From Ramlibacter sp. (lineage in GTDB: Bacteria > Pseudomonadota > Gammaproteobacteria > Burkholderiales > Burkholderiaceae_C): DNA of 64,000 nucleotides. Position numbers and translations under genes: made by a program. How positions within the stretch are numbered: position 1 is the stretch's first letter; each line of letters starts with the position of its first letter. Under the pieces are notes generated by a model that did not search any database, was not told the DNA's origin, and saw only the letters and a program-made list of their open reading frames with translations. This document shows positions 26,848-34,918 of the stretch, piece by piece. The stretch is taken from contig NZ_JAQGNQ010000010.1 in the NCBI RefSeq assembly GCF_028291745.1, positions 1 to 64,000 of the forward strand, in the 5' to 3' direction.

Positions 26848-29541
26848 TCAGGCACGCGATGCACGGCTGCCCACGCGCTCGGGAGCGCAGAGTCCGAGCC
26901 GGAATGCCAGAACGCCGTCAGGCGCGGTCCGCACCGTGAAGCCGCTGCCGCGGGCCAGCGCGGCCATCGCCACGTTCTCCTGCAGGCACTGGCCCACGAC
27001 TTGCGCGGTGCCTCGCGCGCGCAAGTAGGCCAGCAGCTTGGCCATGAGCAAATCCCCGAGCCCGCGGTGCTGCCAGTCCGATGCGATCTGGATCGCGAAT
27101 TCGGCCTCGACGTTGTCCGGGTCGCACACCGCGCGCACCTCGCCCGCGATGCGCCCCGCGTCCAGCGCAATGAAAGTCATGTCGCGCTCATAGTCGATCT
27201 GGCAATAGCGGGCCAGTTCGGAAAGCGGCACCTCGCGCCGCGACAGGAAAAAGCGCAGCCGCATGTCGGCCGGGGTGCATTCGGCATAAAAGGCGGCGAG
27301 CCTGGCTCCGTCTTCCGGTCGGATCGGCCGCACCGGGAGTTCGCGGCCGCCGACTTGCAGGCGCTCTTCCAGCTCCGACGGGTACGGCCGCAGCGCCAGC
27401 CGGCTTTCTTCATTGGCCGCCGGCCGGCGCAACCGGATGCGGGCATCGAGCGCGATCACCCCGTCCGGGTCCGCCAGCAGCGGATTGATGTCCAGTTCAG
27501 CGATCGCAGGCAGTTCGGCCGCCATCCGCGAAACCCGCAGCACCGCGTCCAGCAGCGCGGGCTGGTTCACGCCCGGCTGGTCGCGGTAGCCGGCAAGCAG
27601 CTGCGCGACCCGGGTGCGGCCGACCAGCTCGCGAGCGAGCAAGGCATTCAGCGGCGGCAGGTCCACGGCGGTGTCCTTGCGCAACTCCACGGCCGTTCCT
27701 CCGGCGCCGAAGACGACGACGGGGCCGAACAAGGGGTCCGTCGCGATCCCGAGAATCAGTTCATGCGCATGCTGTCGGTGGACCATGGGCTGCACCGTGA
27801 AGCCCAGGACGTGCGGATGGGGCCGGGCGCGAGCCACGCCTTGGCGCATCAGGACCGCGGCAGTGCGCAGCGCGTCCCCGTTGGCTAGGTTCAGGGCCAC
27901 GCCGCCGGCATCGGACTTGTGCACGATCTCCGGCGCGACGATCTTCAACGCCACCGGGTAGCCAAGTTTTGCCGCAGTGCTGGCCGCCTCCTCCCCATCG
28001 CGTACCTTCACCGTCGGGACCGTCGGAATTCCGTAGGCCTCGAGCACCGCCATGGTCTGTGCCGCGTCCAGCCATTCGCGACCGGAGGCCAGGGCCTCCT
28101 CCAGAATGTCGGTCGCGCAGGCGCGGTCCGGGCGGATGTCATTCGGCTGCGCATCGGGCAGTTGCAGCAGCGCGGCCTGGTTGCGGTGATAGTGAACAAG
28201 CTGCATCCAGGCGTCGACGCCACGCTCCGGTGTCGCATAGCAGGCCTGCCCGGCTCCCGCGAAGGCCTGCCGGGCCGGTTCGACGGTCGCCCCGCCCAAC
28301 CAGCAGCTCAGCACGGGCTTGCCCGCATCCTGCACGAGCGGCAGGCAGGTCGACGCGATCTGCGGCGCCGGCACGATGGCCGTGGGTGCGTGCATGAACA
28401 GGACGCCATCGACCTCCGGCGCGGCCAGGAGCACACGCAAGGCGTCGCGGTAGCGCTCCACCGGCGCGTCGCCGACGATGTCCACCGGATTGCCATGCGA
28501 CCAGCTTGCCGGCAGGCAGCCATCGAGTGCCCCCAGGGTTGCGGCCGAAAGCACGGCCAGCTGTCCCTGGCCGAACGCGAGTGCGTCCGCGGCCAGCACA
28601 CCGGCGCCGCCGCCGTTGGTGAGGATCGCGAGCCGCTCGCCGACCCACTTGCGCGGACGCGAAAGCGTCTGGGCCGCGTCGAACAGGCCGTCGAGCGTGT
28701 CCACGCGCAGCATCCCGGCGCGCCGCACCGCCGCGTCGAACACCTGGTCCGAACCGGCCAGCGCGCCGGTGTGCGAAGCGGCCGCCCGTGCGCCGTCCGG
28801 CGCCCGCCCCGCCTTCACCAGGATCACGGGCTTGTTGCGCGCCGCGGCGCGCGCTGCCGACATGAACTTGCGCGCGTGCTTCACGGATTCCATGTACATG
28901 AGGATGGCGCGCGTGCCCGGATCGCTGGCCAGGTAGTCGAGCACGTCCCCGAAGTCCACGTCGGCGCTGTCGCCGAGGGAGATGAAATGCGAGAAGCCGA
29001 TGCCCTGGCCGTTGGCCCAGTCCAGCATCGCGGTCGCCAGCGCTCCGGATTGTGTGACGAAGGCCAGCTGGCCGGGGGCGGCGTTCCCCGGCGCGAAGCT
29101 GGCATTCAGGCATGCCGCGGGGACCAGTTCGCCGATGCAGTTGGGTCCCAGGATGCGCAGGAGGTAGGGCCGCGCGGCGTCCAGCATCTGCTGCTCGAAG
29201 GTGGGGCCATCTTCCGCCGCGCGCTGCTTCAGTCCGGCGGTCACCACGACGGCGGCGCGGGTGCCCTTCCTCCCGAGCGCGGCGATCAGTTCCGGCACCG
29301 CAGCGGCGGGCGTGCAGATCACGGCGAGGTCCGGAGCCGCGGGCAGCGACGCGACCTCGGGCCAGACTTCAATGCCGTCGATTTCACCGCGCTGGCGATC
29401 CACGGCCCACAACGCACCCTGGAAGCCGCCCTTGCGCAGGTTGCGCAGGACGATGGCCCCGACGTTGCCCGGGCGGGAAGCTACGCCCAGCACGGCGACG
29501 GAGCGGGGCGCGAAAAGACGATCGAGATTGCGGATGCTCAT
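26848..29541 (-). CDS. ADP-forming acyl-CoA synthetase fused to a GNAT acetyltransferase (Pat-like)
   Basis: An 897-residue protein. Residues 1-460 are the CoA-binding/CoA-ligase part (FAPRSVAVLGVASRPGNVGAIVLRNL, RILGPNCIGE, FVTQSGALATAMLDWA and the ASHTGALAGSD loop with candidate phospho-His). Residues 480-700 are an ATP-grasp domain (EAYGIPTVPTVKV, YPVALKIVAPEIVHKSDAGGVALNL). Residues 730-890 are a GNAT domain (YERDMTFIALDAGRIAGEVRAV, QHRGLGDLLMAKLLAYLRARG). In Salmonella Pat the ligase part has lost its catalytic His; here a His is retained, so acetate activation or acetyl-CoA to ATP conversion may still work. It may acetylate and silence acetyl-CoA synthetase. Confidence 0.87.
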   Translation of the reverse strand: MSIRNLDRLFAPRSVAVLGVASRPGNVGAIVLRNLRKGGFQGALWAVDRQRGEIDGIEVWPEVASLPAAPDLAVICTPAAAVPELIAALGRKGTRAAVVVTAGLKQRAAEDGPTFEQQMLDAARPYLLRILGPNCIGELVPAACLNASFAPGNAAPGQLAFVTQSGALATAMLDWANGQGIGFSHFISLGDSADVDFGDVLDYLASDPGTRAILMYMESVKHARKFMSAARAAARNKPVILVKAGRAPDGARAAASHTGALAGSDQVFDAAVRRAGMLRVDTLDGLFDAAQTLSRPRKWVGERLAILTNGGGAGVLAADALAFGQGQLAVLSAATLGALDGCLPASWSHGNPVDIVGDAPVERYRDALRVLLAAPEVDGVLFMHAPTAIVPAPQIASTCLPLVQDAGKPVLSCWLGGATVEPARQAFAGAGQACYATPERGVDAWMQLVHYHRNQAALLQLPDAQPNDIRPDRACATDILEEALASGREWLDAAQTMAVLEAYGIPTVPTVKVRDGEEAASTAAKLGYPVALKIVAPEIVHKSDAGGVALNLANGDALRTAAVLMRQGVARARPHPHVLGFTVQPMVHRQHAHELILGIATDPLFGPVVVFGAGGTAVELRKDTAVDLPPLNALLARELVGRTRVAQLLAGYRDQPGVNQPALLDAVLRVSRMAAELPAIAELDINPLLADPDGVIALDARIRLRRPAANEESRLALRPYPSELEERLQVGGRELPVRPIRPEDGARLAAFYAECTPADMRLRFFLSRREVPLSELARYCQIDYERDMTFIALDAGRIAGEVRAVCDPDNVEAEFAIQIASDWQHRGLGDLLMAKLLAYLRARGTAQVVGQCLQENVAMAALARGSGFTVRTAPDGVLAFRLGLCAPERVGSRASRA

Positions 29542-29692
29542 TGCGCGTTCCTGTCAGCGGTGGATGGGTCGTCCGACAGCCTAGGCTTCGAGGCGACGCG
29601 CGACTTGCGCCAGATCAAGCAGCGCGTGGATTTCGCTCGCCAGCATTTCGCGGTGGGCCGCCCGGTTCTTCCGGCTTGCGCTGTACCGGCCG

Positions 29693-29893
29693 TCAGCGAC
29701 GGTTTTCCGCCGCGGGACAGGTCTTGAACCCGAGAAAGCCGTACAGCGGGCAGTACCTGAAAACCCCGGTGAGGAACGGCACGACTCCGATGTAACCCCA
29801 GGGTCCGATCGAGCCCACGCTCGCCAGGAAGAGGAGGGCCGCGCCGACGGCAATGCGCAGCACGAGATCGAGGAGGCCGACGTTCGGTGTCAT
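29693..29893 (-). CDS. Small inner-membrane protein, DUF2892/YgaP-like
   Basis: A 66-residue protein, MTPNVGLLDLVLRIAVGAALLFLASV...IGVVPFLTGVFRYCPLYGFLGFKTC, with two membrane helices and the CPLYGxxGxxTC pattern of the DUF2892 family (the membrane part of YgaP). The ATG at 29893 leaves the complete domain. A further short frame follows toward 29581 (ending SEIHALLDLAQVARRLEA), but it has no good start, so I do not call it. Confidence 0.8.
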   Translation of the reverse strand: MTPNVGLLDLVLRIAVGAALLFLASVGSIGPWGYIGVVPFLTGVFRYCPLYGFLGFKTCPAAENRR

Positions 29894-30044
29894 GGTGGTT
29901 CCCTTGGTTGCAGCAGCGACAGCAAGAAACGCAACATAAGACGTGCGCTGCCCTGGGGGTTTGCGCCGCATCAACTGCGTGCGGAACACCGCGCAAGGAC
30001 TCGGCCTCAGCGCATTCCGAGCAGCACTCGATGCTTGATCCTGC

Positions 30045-31499
30045 TCAAATCGCCGCGGCGTCTGGCTGCTCGCCCAGCGGGATCCGGGCTTCCACGCGCG
30101 TGCCCTTGCCGGGCTCGCTGGCGATCGCGACCGATCCCCGAAGCAGCCGCGCGCGTTCGCGCAGCCCCACCAGCCCCAGCGACTGCGGCTTGCGTGGGTC
30201 CGCCGGGCGGAAGCCGATGCCGTCGTCCTCCACGCTCATCACGACACCCTCCGCGGTCCTGGCCAGCTGCACGCGTACCGTGCGCGCTTGCGCGTGCTTC
30301 GCCACATTCACCAGCGACTCCTGCACCATGCGGAACAGCGCCGTCGCATACGGCTCCTGGAGATCCAGGGTTTCGTCCATCGCCAGCTCGCAGGGGATCT
30401 GGTGACGCTGCGTGAAACTGCCCGTCAGCCACTCCAGTGCGGGGGCCAGCCCCAGGTCGTCCAGCACCAGCGGCCGCAAGTCGGCCGCGATCCTGCGCGT
30501 GGAACCGACTGCCTGGTCCAGCAGCCCCAGCATGTCCGTCAGCTTCGCGGCTGCCGCATTCGGGTCGCCGAGGTTGGCGCGTACCCAGTTCGCGTCCATC
30601 TTCAGGGCCGTCAGGGATTGGGCCAGTTCATCGTGCAGCTCCCGTGCGATGCGGGACTTTTCCTGTTCGCGGATGCCGCTCGCCTCGGCAGCGAAGGCCG
30701 CCAGTTCCTCCTGCGCTCGCACCCGTTCGGTCACGTCGCGCAGGATCACCGTGAACAGCTTGCCCTCGGGGGTGAGCAACTGCGAGATCGAGGCGTCGAT
30801 CGGGAACTCCTCGCCGTTGGCGCGCAGTCCCATCAGGACAGTGCGATCCCCCATCCTGCGCGAGGTGACGCCGGTGGCGCCAAACCGCGCGACGTGGGAC
30901 TTGTGCCCGGTGCGCAGACGCTTGGGCATCAGCATCTCCATGGAGCGGCCCATCACCTGCAGCGCCGGCCAGCCGAAGATGCGCTCGGCCGCCCGGTTGT
31001 AGAGGATGATCTTCTGCGACTCGTCGATGGTGACGATCCCGTCCATGGCGGAGTCGAGGAGGCCGGAGAGGCGCGCCGCCAGCCGTCCCTGCTCCTGTTC
31101 GCTCTCGGCGCGCTCGGTGACGTCACGCAGGATCACGGTGAACAGCTTGCCTTGCGGTGTATCGAGCTGCGAGATCGAGGCGTCCACCGGAAACTCTTCG
31201 CCGTTGCTGCGCAGCCCATGCACCACCGAGCTGCCGCTCATGCGGCGCGACGTGCTGCCGGTGGCGCCGAAGCGGCGCAGGTGCTGGCCGTGTCCGTCGC
31301 GATGGCGTTCGGGAAGCAGCTTGGACAAGGCGGCACCCCGCATCTCAGCGGCCGGCCAGCCGAAGATTCGTTCGGCCGCGCGGTTGTACAGCACGATGCG
31401 CTGCGCCTCGTCCACGGTGATGATGGCGTCCATGGCCGAATCCAGCAGGCCGGCCAGCCAGGCCGCCGTGTTCGAATCCGGCAACTCAAAAGCACCCAT
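30045..31499 (-). CDS. PAS-PAS sensor histidine kinase, NarX/HisKA_3 type
   Basis: A 484-residue cytoplasmic kinase. Two PAS domains (about 10-130 and 135-255) are near copies of each other, sharing IVLYNRAAERIFGWPA, RFGATG-TSRRM, NGEEFP-DASISQL and GKLFTVILRDVTER. The HisKA_3 dimerisation region IARELHDELAQSLTALKMD holds the phospho-acceptor His, and the ATPase domain has DDGIGFRP and LGLVGLRERARLLRGS. HisKA_3 kinases signal to NarL-type regulators; two lie in this window. The start at 31499 is chosen because GGAGG lies six bases upstream. Confidence 0.88.
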   Translation of the reverse strand: MGAFELPDSNTAAWLAGLLDSAMDAIITVDEAQRIVLYNRAAERIFGWPAAEMRGAALSKLLPERHRDGHGQHLRRFGATGSTSRRMSGSSVVHGLRSNGEEFPVDASISQLDTPQGKLFTVILRDVTERAESEQEQGRLAARLSGLLDSAMDGIVTIDESQKIILYNRAAERIFGWPALQVMGRSMEMLMPKRLRTGHKSHVARFGATGVTSRRMGDRTVLMGLRANGEEFPIDASISQLLTPEGKLFTVILRDVTERVRAQEELAAFAAEASGIREQEKSRIARELHDELAQSLTALKMDANWVRANLGDPNAAAAKLTDMLGLLDQAVGSTRRIAADLRPLVLDDLGLAPALEWLTGSFTQRHQIPCELAMDETLDLQEPYATALFRMVQESLVNVAKHAQARTVRVQLARTAEGVVMSVEDDGIGFRPADPRKPQSLGLVGLRERARLLRGSVAIASEPGKGTRVEARIPLGEQPDAAAI

Positions 31500-31652
31500 G
31501 CCCATCCTCCGCGCTTGCCTCCTTCTACGCCTGCGCCCGTTCGGACGCAATCCGCCCGGCAAAACATCCACCGTTCACGGCCAAAACGCCAGAGGAAATC
31601 AGGGCACGCGCCCGCGACCACGGACACGGACACGGCGCAATGACCTGCCATC

Positions 31653-31672
31653 CAGTTGACACCCATCAACTG
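31653..31672. promoter_or_regulatory. FNR-type binding site upstream of ubiB
   Basis: TTGACACCCATCAA at 31656-31669 matches the FNR consensus TTGAT-N4-ATCAA with one change, and extends to a perfect 8-base dyad CCAGTTGA/TCAACTGG. A TAAGGT -10-like element lies about 30 bases downstream (31693-31698), the spacing of a class II FNR-activated promoter directed toward the 31724/31767 starts. Confidence 0.65.
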
Positions 31673-31723
31673 GCGGTGGACCCGGGAGCGCGTAAGGTAT
31701 GGTCCGTGAGCCAGGAGAACTCC

Positions 31724-31798
31724 ATGTACGAAAGCATCCACCCCGAAGACAGGAGCGGCCGTATCCATGCTGTGGCAAGCACTCGCCAGCGTTCGTGA
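31724..31798 (+). CDS. Possible 24-codon leader peptide before ubiB
   Basis: The ATG at 31724 has a strong AGGAG six to seven bases upstream and encodes MYESIHPEDRSGRIHAVAST before stopping 32 bases inside the ubiB gene, in another frame. Its ribosome site is better spaced than that of ubiB. It could be a coupling leader; no protein function is suggested. Confidence 0.3.
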   Translation: MYESIHPEDRSGRIHAVASTRQRS

Positions 31799-33518
31799 CC
31801 TGGGCCGCCTGTACGACATCGCGTCGGTGCTGATCGGCTATGGCTTTGGCGACGCAGTGCGCCGCATCGGCCTGGCAGCGGCTCTGGAACATGCAGGGCG
31901 AGCACTGCATTGGCAGGATGCGCAGGAGTACGCACATCTTGCGCCGCCGGCGCGCGTGCGCCGGGCCATGGAAGATCTGGGCCCCACGTTCGTCAAGCTG
32001 GGGCAGGTGCTGGCGACCCGCGTAGACCTGCTCGAGCCGGAATGGATCGCCGAATTCAGCCGGCTGCACGACAACTCGCTTCCGGCGCCCTACGAGTCGG
32101 TGCGTGAGCAATTGACGGAGGACCTCGGCGCGCCGCCGCAGGACTTCTTTGCGCAGTTCGATCCGAGTCCCGTCGCCACGGGATCGCTTGCTCAGGTTTA
32201 CGGTGCCACGCTTCGGGACGGCACGGAAGTGATCGTCAAGGTGAGGCGGCCGGGCATCCGGCCGGTGGTGGAGGCCGACCTCCGCCTGCTGGCGCGTCTT
32301 GCGCTGCTCGCGGATACGGAGAACAGCGCGCTGCGAGATTTCAAGCCGCAGCAGGTGGTGCGCGAATTCGCGCAGTCACTGCGCCGGGAACTTGACTTCG
32401 CCGCGGAGGCGCGCAATGCACGTCGCATGGCCGAGAACTTTGCCGGCTACTGCGACGCCGACTCTGCGCCGCCGCAGACGGACGTGAACGGCCTGGCAGT
32501 GCCGGCGCTGCCGGTCATCGTCATACCGGCGGTGTACTGGGAAAGCGAGCGGGTCTGCGTGCAGGACAGGGTGCAGGGAATCCCCGGCACCCGTCTTTCG
32601 TCCGTCGATGAGGCAGGACTGGACCGTCGGGTGCTCGCAAGACGCGGCGCGCGCGCGGTACTGAAGATGATCATTCGCGACGGATTCTTCCACGCCGATC
32701 CGCACCCGGGCAACGTGTTCTACCTGCCAGGCAATCGCATTGCCTTCGTCGATTTCGGAATGGTGGGCCGGCTGACGGACGAACGACGTGAGCAGCTGAT
32801 GCGGCTGCTGACCGGGCTCGTGAAACAACAATCCGCCGCCGCCGCCGACGTGCTGCTGGAATGGGCGGGAACTCGCGCCACCGATCACGCAAGGCTGATC
32901 ATGGACATCGAGAACTTCGTTGCCCAGTACCGCGCGGTTCCCCTGCGGGAACTGCGCGTGGGCGAGATGATGAACGACTTGGTGCGGATGCTGCGCGAGC
33001 ACCACCTGAGCCTGCCGGCCGATCTTGCACTGCTGATCAAGGCCTTGATCACGCTGGAGGGCATGGGCCGCGAACTGGACCCCGCGTTCGACATGGCCGG
33101 CGAGGCACAGCCGGTGCTCGAAAGCGCCATTCGGGAGCACTACGCACCACACGTCATGCTCCAGAGGGCTTGGCGCTCCCTGCGTGAGATGCTGCCGCTG
33201 CTCTCGGGCCTGCCGCAGGACCTGTCGGCTTTGCTGCGGGCACTCCGGCGCGGCAGGCTGGAGATCCAGATCGACGTGCAGCACCTCAGGAGGGTCGGCA
33301 ACCAGCTCGATCGAGCAGCGAACCGCCTGGCGATCGGCGTCGTGGTCGCCGCCCTGATCGTCGGGTCGTCCATCGTCATGACAGTGCCAGGTGGCCCCAG
33401 CTTCCTCGGCCTGCCCTTCTTCGGCCTTCTGGGCTTCCTCGGCGCGGTGGCGGGCAGCGTCTGGCTGCTGGTGTCGATCGCGAGAAGCAGTCGCGACGAT
33501 CGCGCCGCAGGCGAGTAG
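31767..33518 (+). CDS. UbiB/AarF/ABC1 atypical kinase-like protein
   Basis: A 583-residue member of the UbiB family, needed for ubiquinone synthesis or lipid handling. It has the KxGQ signature FVKLGQVLATR, the Ala-rich loop ATGSLAQVYGA, the VIVKVRRPGI lysine, DGFFHADPHPGNVFYLPG and VDFGMVGRLTDERR. Two C-terminal transmembrane helices (about 515-560) anchor it in the inner membrane, as in UbiB. The ATG at 31767 has AGGAG 11 bases upstream. It is preceded by an FNR-type site, suggesting low-oxygen induction, so it may be a second, condition-specific UbiB-like protein. Confidence 0.87.
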   Translation: MLWQALASVRDLGRLYDIASVLIGYGFGDAVRRIGLAAALEHAGRALHWQDAQEYAHLAPPARVRRAMEDLGPTFVKLGQVLATRVDLLEPEWIAEFSRLHDNSLPAPYESVREQLTEDLGAPPQDFFAQFDPSPVATGSLAQVYGATLRDGTEVIVKVRRPGIRPVVEADLRLLARLALLADTENSALRDFKPQQVVREFAQSLRRELDFAAEARNARRMAENFAGYCDADSAPPQTDVNGLAVPALPVIVIPAVYWESERVCVQDRVQGIPGTRLSSVDEAGLDRRVLARRGARAVLKMIIRDGFFHADPHPGNVFYLPGNRIAFVDFGMVGRLTDERREQLMRLLTGLVKQQSAAAADVLLEWAGTRATDHARLIMDIENFVAQYRAVPLRELRVGEMMNDLVRMLREHHLSLPADLALLIKALITLEGMGRELDPAFDMAGEAQPVLESAIREHYAPHVMLQRAWRSLREMLPLLSGLPQDLSALLRALRRGRLEIQIDVQHLRRVGNQLDRAANRLAIGVVVAALIVGSSIVMTVPGGPSFLGLPFFGLLGFLGAVAGSVWLLVSIARSSRDDRAAGE

Positions 33519-33703
33519 CTTCGCCGCGCATTGCATGGCGCTGGCAACAGCTGCCAAAGCGTCGATGCCCTTGCCGTCCAGCCAGACCTGGTCGGCACGC
33601 TCCAGGAAGAGATTCATGTCCTTGACGCGCCGCAAGGAGATTTCCTTGCGCCTGGTTAACCTCGATCCCGGGTCCGGTCCTTGCCGGGCGTACGTGGAAG
33701 ACT

Positions 33704-34918
33704 ATGGACACATCCCTTGCGACTGACCTGGCCAGCGGCTGCGGCCTTGCCCTGTGGAACTTCCGCGGCCGCACGCTGTTGCCCGTGGTGCAGGGTGGCA
33801 TGGGCGTGGGCGTCTCCGCCGGCCGGCTGGCCGGCACGGTGGCTTCGTTCGACGCGGTCGGCACGATCTCCTCGGTGGACCTGCGGCGCCTTCACCCGGA
33901 CCTCATGGAGCGCACCAGCCATCTCGCAGGGGCCGATGCGAAGCTGCTGATCGACGCCGCCAACCGGGAAGCACTGGACCGGGAAATCCGGCGCGCCCGT
34001 GAGCTGTCGCAGGGCCATGGACTCATCGCGGTCAACGTCATGAAGGCGGTGGAGCAGTACCAGACCTATGTGCGGCAGGCCCTGGAAAGCGGTGCCGATG
34101 CGCTGGCGGTCGGCGCCGGCTTGCCGCTGGACCTGCCGGACCTGGCGCGCGATTTTCCGCACGTCGCGCTGATTCCGATTCTCTCGGACGCGCGCGGCGT
34201 GCAACTGCTGGTGCGCAAGTGGGAGAAGAAGGGCCGGTTGCCGGACGCGATCGTGATCGAGCATCCGGGGCTGGCGGGTGGGCACCTCGGCGCGGCGAAG
34301 ATCGAGGATCTGCACGACCGGCGATTCGACTTCGACGTGGTGCTGCCGGCGGTGGCGGCCTTCTTCCGGCAGGCCGGCCTCGAAGGCCGGATTGCGCTGA
34401 TTGCGGCGGGAGGCATCTCGACGCATGAGGACATCCGGCGGCTGCAGGACCTGGGCGCGTCCGCCGTGCAACTGGGCACCGCTTTCGCGGTGACCCGGGA
34501 GAGCGACGCGAGCCTGGCGTTCAAACAGGTGCTGGCCGGCGCCACGCCGCAGGATCTCGTGGAATTCACCAGCGTGGCCGGCCTGCCCGCCAGGGCAGTG
34601 CGTACGCCCTGGCTGGACAAGTACCTGCGCCTGCAGGACAGGATGCAGGAAGCGGCGCACGCCAAGGAGCATTGCACCATGTGGTTCGACTGCCTGGCCC
34701 ACTGCGGGCTGCGCGATGGCAATGGCAGCTGGGGCCAGTTCTGCATCGACAAGGTGCTTGGCCATGCCCTCACGGGCGACCTGCGCAAGGGCCTGTTCTT
34801 CCGGGGTGCCGGCCGCCTGCCTTTCGGCAGCCAGATTCGTCCGGTCAAGGACCTGCTGGAATGGCTGGTCGCCAACCGCGTGCCCGCCGATTTGCAGCTC
34901 GAGGAACAGCAAGCATGA
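33704..34918 (+). CDS. Nitronate monooxygenase family flavoprotein
   Basis: A 404-residue FMN TIM-barrel protein of the nitronate monooxygenase/2-nitropropane dioxygenase family: PVVQGGMGVGVSAGRLAGTVASF, NVMKAVEQYQTYVRQALESGADALAVGAGLP, IEHPGLAGGHLG, RIALIAAGGISTHEDIRRLQDLGASAVQLGTAFAVT. The C-terminal ~100 residues have extra cysteines (HCTMWFDCLAHCGLRDG). Its natural substrate is unknown; the family also includes enoyl reductase-like enzymes. The stop overlaps the nrdJ start by four bases. Confidence 0.85.
   Translation: MDTSLATDLASGCGLALWNFRGRTLLPVVQGGMGVGVSAGRLAGTVASFDAVGTISSVDLRRLHPDLMERTSHLAGADAKLLIDAANREALDREIRRARELSQGHGLIAVNVMKAVEQYQTYVRQALESGADALAVGAGLPLDLPDLARDFPHVALIPILSDARGVQLLVRKWEKKGRLPDAIVIEHPGLAGGHLGAAKIEDLHDRRFDFDVVLPAVAAFFRQAGLEGRIALIAAGGISTHEDIRRLQDLGASAVQLGTAFAVTRESDASLAFKQVLAGATPQDLVEFTSVAGLPARAVRTPWLDKYLRLQDRMQEAAHAKEHCTMWFDCLAHCGLRDGNGSWGQFCIDKVLGHALTGDLRKGLFFRGAGRLPFGSQIRPVKDLLEWLVANRVPADLQLEEQQA

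Noticed and set aside
29581-29692. Short minus-strand frame ending SEIHALLDLAQVARRLEA between the DUF2892 gene and the synthetase gene
   Set aside because: The ending looks protein-like, but there is no ATG, GTG or TTG with a ribosome site that gives a sensible length.
29961-29974. TTGCGCCGCATCAA as an FNR-type site
   Set aside because: Only the right half matches; two key bases of the left half are wrong.
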